Shown here piece by piece: positions 34,710 through 46,262 of a DNA stretch of 64,000 bases. The notes under the pieces were generated by a model. That model saw only the letters and a list, made by a program, of their open reading frames with translations. It had not been told where the DNA came from and made no database searches. Position 1 is the stretch's first letter, and every line of letters begins with the position of its first letter. The translations under genes and the position numbers were made by a program. The stretch is from Apostichopus japonicus (taxonomy: Eukaryota; Echinodermata; Holothuroidea; Aspidochirotida; Stichopodidae), in assembly GCF_037975245.1 (NCBI RefSeq), contig NC_092567.1, forward strand, positions 17,639,876-17,703,875, written 5' to 3'.

Positions 34710-36480
34710 GTGACAAGAGGCACAAAAGGCCGAGACGTCTTCCTCCACTTCGTCCTGTTCGCTGCTGCTGTCCTGGCTTCGTTCCAACTATTCCAGCCTG
34801 TTCTCCTCCTCTCTTTCTCTATTGTCCTCCGCCATGTTGCTTTACGCCTTCATCTTGCTTTTGAACCTTCTGGGGTCCATTCCATGGCTATGTAATTGTT
34901 GTCTGCCCTGTCTTTTCGCAGCACATGTCCTAGCCAGTTCCATCTTCCCGTCGTGATTTCATTACTTATCCTGTCCAAGTTGGTCACTCTCCATCTCTTC
35001 ATAACTGATGGTATGTGGGTATTTTATTTAAGTATTTTCTTGAGGCATTTATACTGGAACGTGTCCAGTTTTTTCTCTCCTAATTACGTTTTCTTCCATG
35101 CCTCACATCCATATAGCAATATGATATCTTACAAGGGTTTTGAATATGGTGATTTTAGTTTGTCTCTTGATGTTTCCTTGGTGCCAAATTCTAATCGGGC
35201 TCCAGAATGCTGCCGTAGCTTTCCCCAGCCTGCATTTATATCTTCTGTTGCACCTCCAATTTTATTAAGTTTTGCACCAATGTAGGTAAATTCAGCAGCC
35301 TCCTCAAATCTCCACATCGATGACCGTTCACTTCTGCTCATTCTGTGTATTTAACTCATCATCTTGTAATTACCAACATTTACCTTCAATCCAACCATTG
35401 CTGCCTCATTCACCACTCTATTAGTCTTCCTCTGAACATGATCAAATTTAGAAGATAACAGGTCATCAAAATCTAAGTCTTCTAAAACATTGTTAAATTC
35501 CACCCAATTCCATTTCTCTCTGTCCCAGTTACATTTCTCATTATCCAGTCGATGACCAAAAGGATTAAAAATCCTGACATTTACACAACCTTATCGGACA
35601 CCAGAGGTGATGTGGAACCAGTCAGTTAGCTCGCCTTCATCTAACACTGCACAGCTTTTCTGGAATGCTGTAATTCTTTAGTATTTGCCATAGGCTTGGT
35701 CTATGTACAGAGCCGAATGCCTTTTCGAGGTCAATGAAATAAAGGCATAGAGTTGATATCCACTAACATGACTGTTCCATAATATTCCTTAAGATGAAGA
35801 TTTGCTTGGTTGTCCCTCTACATTTTCTGAACCCGGCCTGTTCTTTCCTGAGATGTTTATCTATGCCATCCCTTATTCGTCCAATCAGTATTCTGCCAGA
35901 AACTTTGCTAATGACAGGTAGTAGAGTAATTCCTCTCCAATTGTTGCAATCCTTCAAGTCTCCTTTATTTGGGATTTTGACTATAATACCTTTACTCCAC
36001 ACATCTGGTATACTTTCATCCTTCCCTTATCATTGCCTTTAGCATTTCTGCATGTATCCGATCTATTCCTGGTGTTTTCCATTTCTCAGTGCCTGAAGTG
36101 ATTTTCTGACATCAAATAAAAAAATTCTGATTCGTCTATGTCCAGGTTTTCGTCAATTACTATCCCATGTTCCTCTGTAACTGGGTGCTGTGGCTCATCT
36201 CTATTTAAAACACAACAAAAGTGATCATTCCACCTTTCTTTCCTGGCACTAGCATCTTTAGTGATCCCCTTTGCTTATGTTTTATGACTGCAAATTCTTT
36301 CTTCTATTTGTCATTTTCCTGGTAAACATGTAAAATTCTTTCAATCTCAGATTTGCTGCTGCATGCTCAGCTTTGCCTGCTAGCCCATCTATCGATTCTC
36401 TTTTGCCCTTTTTGCAATGCTTTTAACTTCCTTGTCTTTTTCAAGATATTCACTCTGGACTTTCCTTTAACTCTCTCAGA
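34710..36480 (-). pseudogene. Decayed non-LTR retrotransposon reverse transcriptase
   Basis: On the minus strand, translated pieces with stops and frame changes line up in order with a LINE ORF2: a linker near 36,250-36,480 (YLEKDKEVKSIAKRAKENR), ERWNDHFCCVLNRDEPQHP (about 36,170-36,240), ALRNGKTPGIDRIHAEMLK, then WSKGIIVKIPNKGDLKDC and NWRGITLLPVISKVSGRIL (35,763-36,002), motif A region FIDLEKAFGSVHRPSLW (about 35,680-35,750; the usual catalytic-region Asp of KAFDS is Gly), EFTYIGAKLNKIGGATEDI (about 35,240-35,300), and a C-terminal TWRRTIEKE region near 34,830. Reverse transcriptase copies element RNA at the insertion site. The phrase GDLKDCNNWRGITLL fits an RTE/CR1-like clade; the exact clade is unresolved. 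Dead copy. Confidence 0.85.
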
Positions 36481-37261
36481 CACGATAGAAACATTTTAAG
36501 CCTGTTTGTGTACAACATTTCATACGGGTACGTGTTCTATGTGTACAATGATATTGCTGTTCTACTACAGGAACTTTTGTGCAACAGCAATACTTGTCAA
36601 TGGGTTAACAGTTTACCTCTTTATAAATACAATATTATTGCTGTTCATGTGAAAGGATCTGTTGTACAGCCACCTCTCTAGATGATATGTTAACAGTTCT
36701 CTACTGTGAGTTTGAAATAGCATTGCTGTTCAGATACAGGGCAGGTGGTAATGCAACATCTAACCTAGAGTCTCTTATTCAATGTCGAAGACATACAAAA
36801 CCAAGGCCTTCTTGGTATTCAGTATTAGAGAAGAGTGTTAAATTAAGATCAGAGAAGTCTACTTTACTAGTGGCAGCGTTAATCACGTTCAGCTCTACAA
36901 GCACAAAAGGAAGCAATATTTGCTAGGTCACCGTTCAGCGCCGTTCAACGCATAAAATGAGTAGAACAATAAAGAGAGAATATGTTTAACAATCATGTTG
37001 TATGAAACCTGTCTGACAACCGTATAGCCACACATAAGGTAGTGTTGAATAACAGAGTTTATCTCTTAGCACCAACTTGTCTCCATCTACCAAAGGCTTT
37101 CACATAGCTTTCCCAGCTTTGGGTTTTGCCCATTACAGCGCTTCTTCTCTCGATTTGGTTTTACTCCAAACGACAATCTATAAACTAGGAAAGTAAAAAC
37201 ATGAAACAAAAGAGAAGCACAGTAACTATAATTTAAATGGTGCCAGGGAGATAATCTTACA
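36481..37261. other. No gene recognised
   Basis: Possibly the rest of the LINE 5' region, too decayed to read. TTGCTGTTC and GTGCAACAGCAATA-like words repeat at 36,540-36,730. No gene supported. Confidence 0.3.
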
Positions 37262-37418
37262 CATGGATTTCAGTTTGTTACCTAAAATTACAATACCTTG
37301 TTTGTCATCAGGGAGTGTGTACATGAATCTAACATAGGTATGTTACCACAATGGAGTAGATGAAAGTCAGTTTTGAATAAATAAAAGGTAATTTTAGGTA
37401 ACAAACTGAAATCCATGG
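37262..37418. mobile_element. Short inverted-repeat element (about 157 bp)
   Basis: CATGGATTTCAGTTTGTTAC then CTAAAATTAC at the left is repeated exactly inverted at 37,388-37,418, giving a perfect arm of about 30 bp around about 95 bp of single-copy DNA. It looks like a young MITE or a recent inverted duplication. No target-site duplication was recognised. Confidence 0.65.
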
Positions 37419-38581
37419 TTCTACACTAGTGACTTCTCCTCTACCGTGATTACAGTAAAAGAGTGGTTTCACCATGCATAGACTCAAACCTTGCATGGAT
37501 ATGTCAACCAAATACAAATCTATGAAGCATGCACTGTCTAAATGACTTGAGATTGGCTTTATTTATTAGTAACAAAAACATGTTCATTTGTTCATTCTTC
37601 TTTTCACGTTCTTGAACCCAATAGAACATGCCTACAATTGTAAGTGTCGCAATAAAATTTTAAATGAACATTGTTTTATAGAATGAAGTTATTATTTTTG
37701 TATGAATGTAGTGTTTTGAAAAATAGCACAAACCACATGGCTTGAATCATTTTAAGTATTGAAATATATATTTTTCAACTAAAGGCAAGGTTCTCCACAG
37801 ATGATCCAAGTAGCAAGGGAAACATTGCTATATATGATGGGATGATATTTTGTACCTCTGAAAGAACTCTAGAGTGCTGCTGATCTCTTCTAGCTAAACC
37901 AACTAAACAAAATCAGTGAACCTTTAATATAATCTCAATTCCTATGACTTCTGCTGACACCAAATTACCTTTGGCATTAACCAAAAGCAAAAGGACTCTA
38001 GTACTCACTATGGGGAATATACGTACTAAATATGACATCTGTTGTAGTTACCTACCTTGCGATCCTGTGTTTTACAAGGGTTTCAAGATTTGACCTATGT
38101 TAACCTTAACTGACCCATGACCCTGCTCCAAAACTGTGCAAAAACAGAAATTCAATTATAGCGTGTTCTTTATATAAACAGCAACTCTTTTTTAACAAAA
38201 TTTCACTAAATAACTTTTAAAAAGTGTTGTCATCTCATTTTGTGGGTTCCTGTCGTTTTTTGTTATGCTGGAGAAGCATATTGCTTGTTAAATTGTTGTC
38301 TTAAATAATACACAAGAATGGGTTGTTATGTTTGAACGTATACATATCAACAATATGAAATAATATGTTACGGTGGGTTTCACGTTATTTTGTATACTGG
38401 GTCTTGTTCATATGACGATGTTTCGTATTTTGAGTGCAAGAACCAATGTTCTTGACCCCACATGTAAATCGTGCAAACTGAACAATGTCGTATTGGTACA
38501 TAAGGATTATAATAGCATCATCCTATATACAGGCATCTTTGTATGTACTAACATAATACGTTACATTACATATAATGGCGG
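37419..38581. other. No gene recognised
   Basis: AT-rich anonymous sequence. A candidate frame at 38,373-38,636 runs into the SINE and is not believed. Confidence 0.35.
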
Positions 38582-38835
38582 AGTGTATAGCGGAGTGTAT
38601 AGCCTAGTGGTTAACGCCGGCGTCTCCCAGTCATGAGATCCCCGGTTCGATTCCCCGCCGACAGCAATGTGTGTCGTCTGGCAAGGGTGTTGTTCAATAA
38701 CAAATTCCCGACATGAACGTTAAATGGATGTGTGCCGAGAGATTGGCTTCGGTCAGCTTGCGAGTCTAAAAGCCTCCATGGCTTCTTTCGCGAGTTCCTG
38801 CTTGCGGGAAGATCACATATACATACATACATTAT
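38582..38835 (+). mobile_element. tRNA-derived SINE
   Basis: The head holds a pol III A box (TAGCCTAGTGGTTAACG, 38,600) and a perfect B box (GGTTCGATTCC, 38,644). It is followed by a body of about 180 nt without tRNA features and a 3' tail of ATACATACATACATTA (about 38,819-38,835). The tRNA part lacks a matching acceptor stem, so it is not a functional tRNA gene. GCGGAGTGTATA is duplicated at the 5' edge (38,578 and 38,590). The parent tRNA cannot be fixed. Confidence 0.8.
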
Positions 38836-39894
38836 GTAATCAATTTTGCGGTAAGAGACTCACGCTACATCATACCCTTGTTTTGCACTCACACTTACAG
38901 TAAACATTTCTCCAAGACTGTTTAAGAACACAGTATACTTTGGTACCTTTCAAATGTTATGTAGGTCGATTTTTTTGAAACATGGTCAAATATTGATTCA
39001 CTGTAGGTTGGTATTTTGAAGAAACAATAGCACCGTCCTCTGCTGACTATTCGCCTTAATCCGCCAGTAATTAACTTACATCAATGACATAATTGTCCTC
39101 TACTTTACATTAATCTACGACTAATTATGCTGGGTGGATAAGATATGCATGAAAACGATATTGTGAGGGACTGACATACTTTTTACACAAAATTAGATCT
39201 CGAAATATAGAGAATGTTCATCGCAACAGACCTAACCCTTTTTTATACCAACCTTTAAAACTTCAGATTGTTGTTGACTAGCATGCGACGACGTGGGCAA
39301 GATGGTATAACAAATGGCTATGTTCACATTGTCAACTTCAGCTTTTGTCACAAATGTCACCACTTCATACCATCTCTTTCCAGTGCAGTAACCTTAAATG
39401 GGTAATACGTTCAACGTTAAAAAAATCAGCCCTATCACCAGCCTGGAAAGAAATACGTTATCACATGTGAAAACAAACCTATGAACAGAAGGAAACACGG
39501 TATGAGAAACGACATATATTAGGAAGAAATCTTAATGCAGCACGTTACTTGTTTGTGGTTACACACTGTGTATTCAAACGTGTGACGGCACCCAAACGGG
39601 TCTAGACTTGCCAAACTATAGCTGACAAAAAGCCCTGCTGAGCGTATTTCGAAATACGCTTTGTAGAGTTAAAACCGGTCGATAGAGCGGTTGAGTGATC
39701 TCCCATCTTACAAATTAACACAAATGTAATCGGTGTACCTTGGTATTATTTAATTACCTTATCGTATAGATAATAAATTTTATTTCACTAGACACACCGT
39801 AGTTTCACAACTGTGTGTTTCTCGGATAGAACAGACTGCATACTTACATTTTCCTTGTAAGACTACTTTCTCCTGTTGTGTATAGCGTTCACAG
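38836..39894. other. No gene recognised
   Basis: Nothing supported beyond simple AT-rich DNA. Confidence 0.35.
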
Positions 39895-39897
39895 TAA

Positions 39898-40303
39898 AGG
39901 CCCGGTCACACTAAAGCGATATTCTATCGGAATACGGTCCGATTTTTCCGATTTTAGGACGAAGAGTGAGGTTTGTGGTAGTGAATGTAATGAATGCAGT
40001 GGAATATTCGAATACCTACTCCAAATTTGAGGGGTTCTGGAACGGACTACGTTCTGAAGTGACGTCACATCGAAAAACGATAAAAAATCGGAAGAGAAAT
40101 CGGATAGCTAACCGATAAAAGGAAACGGAGTCAATATCAAAAGTTAGGAGATGGCTATTCCACATCGGAATGGCTCAACAGATAGCAAATCAGGTCCTTT
40201 ATCACTGTGGCTAGAAGACCCGAACGAAAAACTGTCTGTTTCGATTCCTCTGGGAAAATCGGATAGTATTCCGATAAAAAATCGGTATAGTGTGACCGGG
40301 CCT
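39898..40303. mobile_element. MITE with TAA target-site duplication
   Basis: The termini AGGCCCGGTCACACTA (39,898) and TAGTGTGACCGGGCCT (ending 40,303) are perfect inverted repeats, flanked by TAA on both sides (39,895 and 40,304). A 3-bp TAA duplication is typical of PIF/Harbinger. Subterminal ATCGGA/TCCGAT words occur about ten times and may be transposase-binding repeats. No transposase inside. Confidence 0.85.
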
Positions 40304-40864
40304 TAACACAAACGTACGCCTTAATACGTCAGGTTCAAAAGACTCTAAATTGACATGCTGTAATTGTTCGGACTGTGTAGACACAAATAAAAATATTCTC
40401 TACTTTCGAGGGTTCCCCTTACGTGTTATAGCTAATGTCTTATTGATGTTATACATTTGGCCATGTTTGAGTTTTTGGAATTATTCAAATTTGTTTGTCA
40501 TATTTGCAGCAAGTATATCTGAATATATATATCAATAAATTAATTCACTTATTGTGTTACACTCGAATCAACAATGAATTATTTCAGGTTGCCATATCGC
40601 ATAGTTACGTTTATCACGCACGTTATTTTTTTCTTGTCTTTTCTAGTTACAACTAGTTCTGATTGACGAGATATCTACACCATGTTAAATGTATAGAGTT
40701 CATGCTTATACCCTGTTGTAACACAATGTATAACACTTTTCTAGAGATTACCCTTCCTTAGTAAATGATTTTTCTTTTTGTGAACAGGAGCTCAACCTTT
40801 AACCTGATGATAATGATATTTCACCCATTAATCTTAATTCAACTTAATATTCAGACGAAAGTGA
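40304..40864. other. No gene recognised
   Basis: AT-rich spacer between the MITE and the LINE fragment. It may include the unreadable 5' part of the LINE. Confidence 0.35.
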
Positions 40865-42190
40865 TTTAAAGGAGTGTTAAACGTGGCGGGGAAGTTGGAA
40901 TCATTATCAATAAATTAGTACTTTTTGTAATTAGAAATGATCTTTTATTAAACCCTCTTTTATTTGAGTCCATGTGTGTTGAAGTTAAACTCAACAATAG
41001 AACTTTTATCTTGAGAGTTATTTATAACCCCCTGATGTCCCAATAACTGCATTTAATGATGTGTTATCTGGTAGTTTGCAAAACATACAAAATGAAGAGA
41101 AAACTTGCTATGTTACAGGTGATTTTAATATTGATCTTTTGAAGCATGACCATTTGCCTCATATTTCACATTTTCTTGATTTAATGTACTGTCATCACAT
41201 TATTTACCATTAATATAAAAAACAACAAGGAATACATCCACATCTTCATCACTCATTGATAATATTTGTTGTAATGATTCTATTGTTCGTTCAAAAATCT
41301 GGCACCTATTATCTGACATTAGCGACCACTTACCATCTTTTGTTATAGGGATTTTGGTACTAGTTTATCTGTTAACACAAATAAGCTTGTTAACCACAAG
41401 TGGGATACTAGTGCGAAAGCGCTACACAATGTCAAACTTCAACTTTCTTCTTTTGATTGAGGACCTCTATTTAATGAGACTGATTGCAGATGTGGCATAT
41501 AATTTATTAGTTGATAGTGTTCACCAAATTATATCTAAGCATTGTATTATTAAAGAATTTGAGGTTAATTATCATAGGCGCTCCAGTCCCCATGGATTAC
41601 ACCTGATATTTTAAGATATATTTCCAAAAAGAACAAGCTTTATAAAAAATATATTTCTCGCCCCCTCTTCCATTAATAAGTACAAGTACACTCAGTATTA
41701 AAAAATAAGCTAGCCAATATTATCATATTGGCTAAAAAGATGCATTATGAGAAATGTTTTGATGACAATAAAACAACGTAAAGGAAACTTTGGATATCAT
41801 TTATAAAATTCTTGGTCGTACTTCACCCAAACTCGTATTGATAAAATTAAAGAGAATAACAATTATATATATCACCGATAAATTGGCTGACACATCCAAC
41901 AACTATTTTGCTAATATATTGCAAGTACAACCCGCTATGTAATTCAAATTTTCGTGACTTTCTTCCTGAGGCAAACCCAATATCTCTATTTTTATTACCA
42001 ACTACTTACACAGAAATTATTGACTTAACTATGAATATGAAAAAAAATGTTCGTGTGGTATTGATAATATTTTTGTTAATGTTCTCCAAGATAATCATTT
42101 TGCTTTAGCAGCTCCTCTTACATTTATCTTTAATTTATCAATTTCAACTGGTGCTGTACCATTTCGTTCCAAGGAAGCTAAGTAAATCCG
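40865..42190 (+). pseudogene. Decayed LINE ORF2: endonuclease and start of reverse transcriptase
   Basis: Frame-broken pieces in order: GGEVGIIINKL-like start (about 40,885), VEVKLNNRTFILRVIYNPL (about 40,980), GDFNIDLLKHDHL (about 41,120; the GDFN motif of APE-type endonucleases), TSSSLIDNIFCND (about 41,240), a degraded SDHLPSF, PWITPDILRYISKKNKLYK (about 41,590), FANILQVQ (about 41,910), CGIDNIFVNVLQDNHFALA (about 42,052) and TFIFNLSISTGAVPF (about 42,120). The order matches CR1/Jockey-type elements. It stops where the RT palm should begin, so it is 3'-truncated or unrecognisable beyond. Multiple stops; inactive. Confidence 0.8.
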
Positions 42191-42843
42191 ATACTAAAGG
42201 TGGTGAAAGTTCATGTTCACAATATGTTCATAGTTCACAATATATCATCAATGGTACATCATATCCTTCTATTTTCGCATTTATTTACATTTACTTTGTA
42301 ATGAATTATGTTACGATGGGTTTCATGTAAAAGCTTCGGCTTCAAAGCCCTTGCACCTAGTGACATATCGATTGTTGTATGTCTTTTCATTGTAAATCAT
42401 GTATAAAATTGTTGTCATAGTTACATGCCTGAACGAGACAACCAATGGATTATATGTCTGTTCTGTCTGTTTATAAGGTACAATGAGTAATTTCATATTC
42501 TAAGAGTGATTGTGTATGTCTGTATGTGTTGACAACAAGTGTGTATCGTGTAGTGTTGTAGTACTGCTGTAGCAAACAGACCAACGTCGGATCAATGTTT
42601 CAATATTATTCCTTGAGAAAAAAGTCCACCAAACAACAAAAGACGTTTCCCAATATTTTGGACCAGACCATTCAATGAAAGGTTGGTGACGAGTTTAACA
42701 ACGGTGAAAGGTCGGCATAGTCGCATAGCTTGGGATTAATAATAATACAAATAAAATTCATTCACTAAATTAAAATATGTTAGTGCTGTGAAGTGTTGTT
42801 CTCAAAATATTTAGGGAGAAACAAAACAATGACTCTTTTAGAT
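42191..42843. other. No gene recognised
   Basis: Low-complexity AT-rich DNA. GTTCACAATATGTTCATAGTTCACAATATATC is a short direct repeat near 42,215. Nothing else. Confidence 0.35.
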
Positions 42844-42975
42844 TGTGTAAAAGTAAGTTGACCTGACGTTTCGATCCTAGCAGGATCTTCTTCAGAGGAT
42901 AAATGACACTTGCCATTTAGCCGCTGAAGAAGATCCTACTAGGATCGAAACGTCAGGCCAACTTACTTTTACACA
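42844..42975. mobile_element. Inverted repeat with hammerhead-like arms (Penelope-type signature)
   Basis: TGTGTAAAAGTAAGTTG..CCTGACGTTTCGATCC at the left is mirrored at the right, arms about 55 bp around a centre of about 20 bp. Each arm carries CTGAAGA, a GATCC/GGATC stem and CGAAACGTC. This phrase resembles the hammerhead-like motifs described in Penelope-like retroelements, but one extra A stands between CTGAAGA and the stem. No GIY-YIG or RT domain adjoins it. Confidence 0.5.
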
Positions 42976-43259
42976 TTCTCTTACACAGGCTCGCTAGTGG
43001 ATAAGCAGTTTGCTAACAGTTTTATTTTATTTGGACTCTTTTAAGATGCAACACAACTACAAAACACCTCTCTTAGTAGTGGAATATACTGACCGGCGAA
43101 GAGCGGGACATGATCCAGTTATGAATATAGACAAGTGATTTCGTCCAATACTTATTCAGTCATTTGACTTCAAACCGTTTATATCTACAAGTTTACATAA
43201 CGTTAATTACAATATTGTTTTATCTTGGTTGTTCAAGTTTACCGTACATCAATGTAAGA

Positions 43260-43562
43260 ATGACAGTCATTTGTTCCTTGTGCCCGCAAGGTTTCAATCT
43301 TCAACGTCATCTGCAACGTCACATGGCCAGTCTACACGTAGGTGCGGGAGACTTTGTAAGACGTGTCACAGATTTTTTCAAAACGCGATCCCTTAACACC
43401 AGAGTAACACCTACGAAGAGATGCGTTGGACACTTGAATACTCATGATAAGTCGTCTAATGAAAACGAGCTGTCTGCTAAGAGACAACGAGCATCCTCAC
43501 CTGTCACCCATCCTCATTTTACAATTGGACGTTCAGAGAAGGGCCACATAAAAGGAGGATGA
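43260..43562 (+). pseudogene. C2H2 zinc-finger ORF, possibly part of a virus-like element
   Basis: From ATG 43,260 a 100-aa frame contains one C2H2 finger: CSLCPQGFNLQRHLQRHMASLH spans two adjacent words with spacing C-X2-C-X12-H-X4-H. It is followed by a basic, Ser/Thr-rich tail (TKRCVGHLNTHDKSSN, AKRQRASS). The usual aromatic residue before the first Cys is absent. It lies about 250-540 bp upstream of the decayed DNA polymerase remnant and in the same orientation. Large polinton/adintovirus-like polymerases often have N-terminal zinc fingers, so it may be the 5' end of the same locus after internal loss. Not a recognised host gene. Confidence 0.4.
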
Positions 43563-43799
43563 GGGTCCGATCCGATGGAATATGAAAGTCACAAAGCTGA
43601 CGCGAAGGATCCGAGGAGAGTGCATACTGCGAATCACCTACAAAAGAGAAATAATTCTACTGATGGTGCCTATGGAACAACCAATACAAGCGGCCATGGC
43701 ATGGATGACAAATTAAAGCTGAAAAACCCGGTCCGCTATTCTTAGAATCCCCTCTTGCCATATAGTTTAGGGCGTGTGGACAGTTCAAGGTTTAAACGA

Positions 43800-44352
43800 A
43801 CTTCTATGAAAAGCATTGGCTGAAAATAAGGACCAAATTTCAAACGAAAGGTTAACTGAGACATAGTTTGTAAGTTGAATCTGCCAATCGCTCTATTGCG
43901 ATGGACTTACCTCTACAAATGTATCTCTATCTTATATCAGTATGCAAAGTTAGGCATGCTTCCATTTAACTACGATATCTTGGACAAATATTTCGAATGA
44001 AACTTTTAGGAGTATGTTGAGATGGACACTGAATCTGCCTTTATTGCCATTGCAACCCAAAAAACTAGAAGATTTGCTCAACAAAGACCTGTACAAAGAC
44101 TATCAACGGTATAAACATCAATGGTTTCCACGTACAAATACGGAAGAACATAAACAGTACGACAATCCTACCCCTGGTGTGTTTAAGGTGGAATGGGAAG
44201 GAGAGGGCATTGTTGCCCTCAATAGTAAAATGTTCTACTGCTTTGGCGGGACAAACAAAGAAACGTACAGCTGTAAAGGCATCAACCAACAAGAGCAGCA
44301 ACGCAGCTGTATCTCCATCTATATTGTTTCCACCGATGTAAAATGCTATTGA
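43800..44352 (+). pseudogene. Fragment of protein-primed B-family DNA polymerase (polinton/virus-like)
   Basis: Broken frames show, in order, a region like MDLPLQ (about 43,900), YAKLGMLPFNYD (43,941) and EYVEMDTESAF (44,010), corresponding to the motif C loop where active enzymes have DTDS. The sequence then shifts frame near 44,055 into a 100-residue stretch containing WFPRTNT, PGVFKVEWEGEG and the SKMFYCFGG/CKGIN pattern found after motif C in large eukaryotic virus-like polymerases (family knowledge from memory). In-frame stops at 43,998 and 44,007, at least two frameshifts and the altered motif C make it non-functional. Such polymerases replicate polinton or adintovirus-type DNA elements. 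No capsid, ATPase or integrase gene was found nearby. Confidence 0.65.
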
Positions 44353-44623
44353 AACATTTCTTGAGAAATAAATCAAGGTGATCCGTCTCAAGTGTCTCGC
44401 CTGGTTGAGCTATCAGTGGGTTTTTTCATCGGTATCGATGCAAATCACCAGTTCCAGAGCAAATGAGCCTACAACTATATAGCAAACCATGTCAATATAG
44501 CTGCTGCGGTTAATAAGATATACATCCTGTGAACTTTGATGATAATTACCAAATTTGCTCCAATGACCTTATGCACCAAGTTTCATGTTGATCTAACAAT
44601 TAGGGTTTATTTCACTGTCTAGA
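44353..44623. other. No gene recognised
   Basis: Includes CACCAAGTTTCATGTTGATC (about 44,575), a word that recurs at about 44,840 and, inverted, at 47,735-47,930. It is part of a dispersed low-copy repeat. Confidence 0.4.
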
Positions 44624-44735
44624 GTGAGGTTATATATAGAATAATAAACGCTCTGGGTTTAATACAAGCGAAGCCAGAGTGCATCCAGCGATAGCATTAA
44701 ACACAGAGCGTTGATTATTCGTTAGATAACCTCAC
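44624..44735. mobile_element. Small MITE or hairpin element (112 bp)
   Basis: GTGAGGTTATATATAGAATA..AACGCTCTGGGTTTAAT is mirrored by ATTAAACACAGAGCGTT..TAGATAACCTCAC. The arms are about 40 bp with a few mismatches around a centre of about 35 bp. Confidence 0.75.
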
Positions 44736-46262
44736 GATAAGACCAATCAAATTTGAGGATTCTATTCAAGCATGAATGAATGTCTAGTAAAATGACCTCC
44801 CCATTTTGCAGCACGAAATGTTGGCTAAAGGTACCAAGTTTCATGTTGATCCAACAATCTCTAGTAATTTGACCTCAAATTTTCAGCATTTTCAACATAT
44901 TAATATGTACAGAAATGACATAGTCGCAATTGTTTGTTTTATAGGCTCGTTTTATTTCAACACTATTCTAGAAATGGCTGATAGAACTATAAACATAAAA
45001 ATAAAGAAGAACAAATGATGTAAAAGGAATATAAAAAGAAACTTAAAACAATAACAATGTCATAGTTTGTCTAAAGACTAAATGGCAGGAATGTGTTGGA
45101 TATTACATGTCGGCAAGGTGATATAATTTTTTTAGTTGAAATATAGGTGACTTTTGGATAAATAAGTACTACTTTTGGGGGAAAGAATCGGTTGAGAAAA
45201 CTGGGGAAGTATAAAATGATATGTTGTGAAGGTAAAAGCCCCCCTCCGGTTTATTCTCTCTGAATAAATATCATGCACAGCCGCCACTGATTGTGGACCT
45301 GTCCACCAAATATGAAGTTTGACCATAGCTGTGCTTCTTGTGGAAAAATTAATTTTAACCTCTCTTATCACTGGATTACTGGAACAATAAATAAACAATA
45401 GGGGTAGACTACTTCCTTGAGACTGCCCAAGATAATGAAAGGTATATGTGAATACTGCACGTAATAACCATAAATCTGTAAACACCGCATTTCTGAATGG
45501 TGGTGTTCACAAACAGAATGAGGTCACTACTGACGTTGTCTGGTAGACTACGTATCAAACCGTATGTAGAAATTTTCTTTGTTGTACACTTGCTTAAGAT
45601 ACTCATTTTGCGAAAAAAATACCATTTATCTAGATTTACTGAATTGTTACATGGCATGTTCAACAGAAGTCAAGAATACAGGTTTTGTAGAACCTGTATT
45701 CATACCTACAGGAGGACATCCTGACACACAATCATGATTGCATAGATTCTTTGAACCTCTGACAAGGAATAGAAAATAATTTATTTGGAAATAGATAGTT
45801 TGATAAGACTGGAACTATGATATGTAGTGAATAACTTCAGTAAAAGACTTTGTATTTACACAGCTGTCTTTTGCATATAGTTTCAAAATGAAGAAGTGTA
45901 TTACGTGTTATGGAAAACCGTGTCTAATGGAACAGTAATAGTTTGTAAAAACGAATGTTTAATCTGACTATACAGATGACCAAATAACAGGTGCTACTTT
46001 TGTAAAAACAAATAACGTCTGGGCATGAGCAAAATTGCACTACGTTCCGCCCCTTCAGAATTTTCATGAGATGAAATTTCGTACCACACAAACGTACCAA
46101 ACCACCTACCAATGCCATCAAAACAAGTTTGATCAAAATCGGACATGCAGTTGCCGAGATATTGACATTTTGGAGAATTCGCTCTAAGCCCTGCCCACTC
46201 ATAAATATTCATGATATTGGAACCAAAATATATAGAGATCGTCTACTAATGATGGGCAACTT
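44736..46262. other. No gene recognised
   Basis: Several 70-117-codon open frames on both strands lack domains or splice context. AGAATACAGGTTTTGTAGAACCTGTATTC at 45,672-45,700 is a perfect short hairpin (arms GAATACAGGTT). Confidence 0.35.

Noticed and set aside
38600-38660. Functional tRNA gene
   Set aside because: A and B boxes are good but no acceptor stem pairs with the 3' part, and a body and tail follow as in a SINE.
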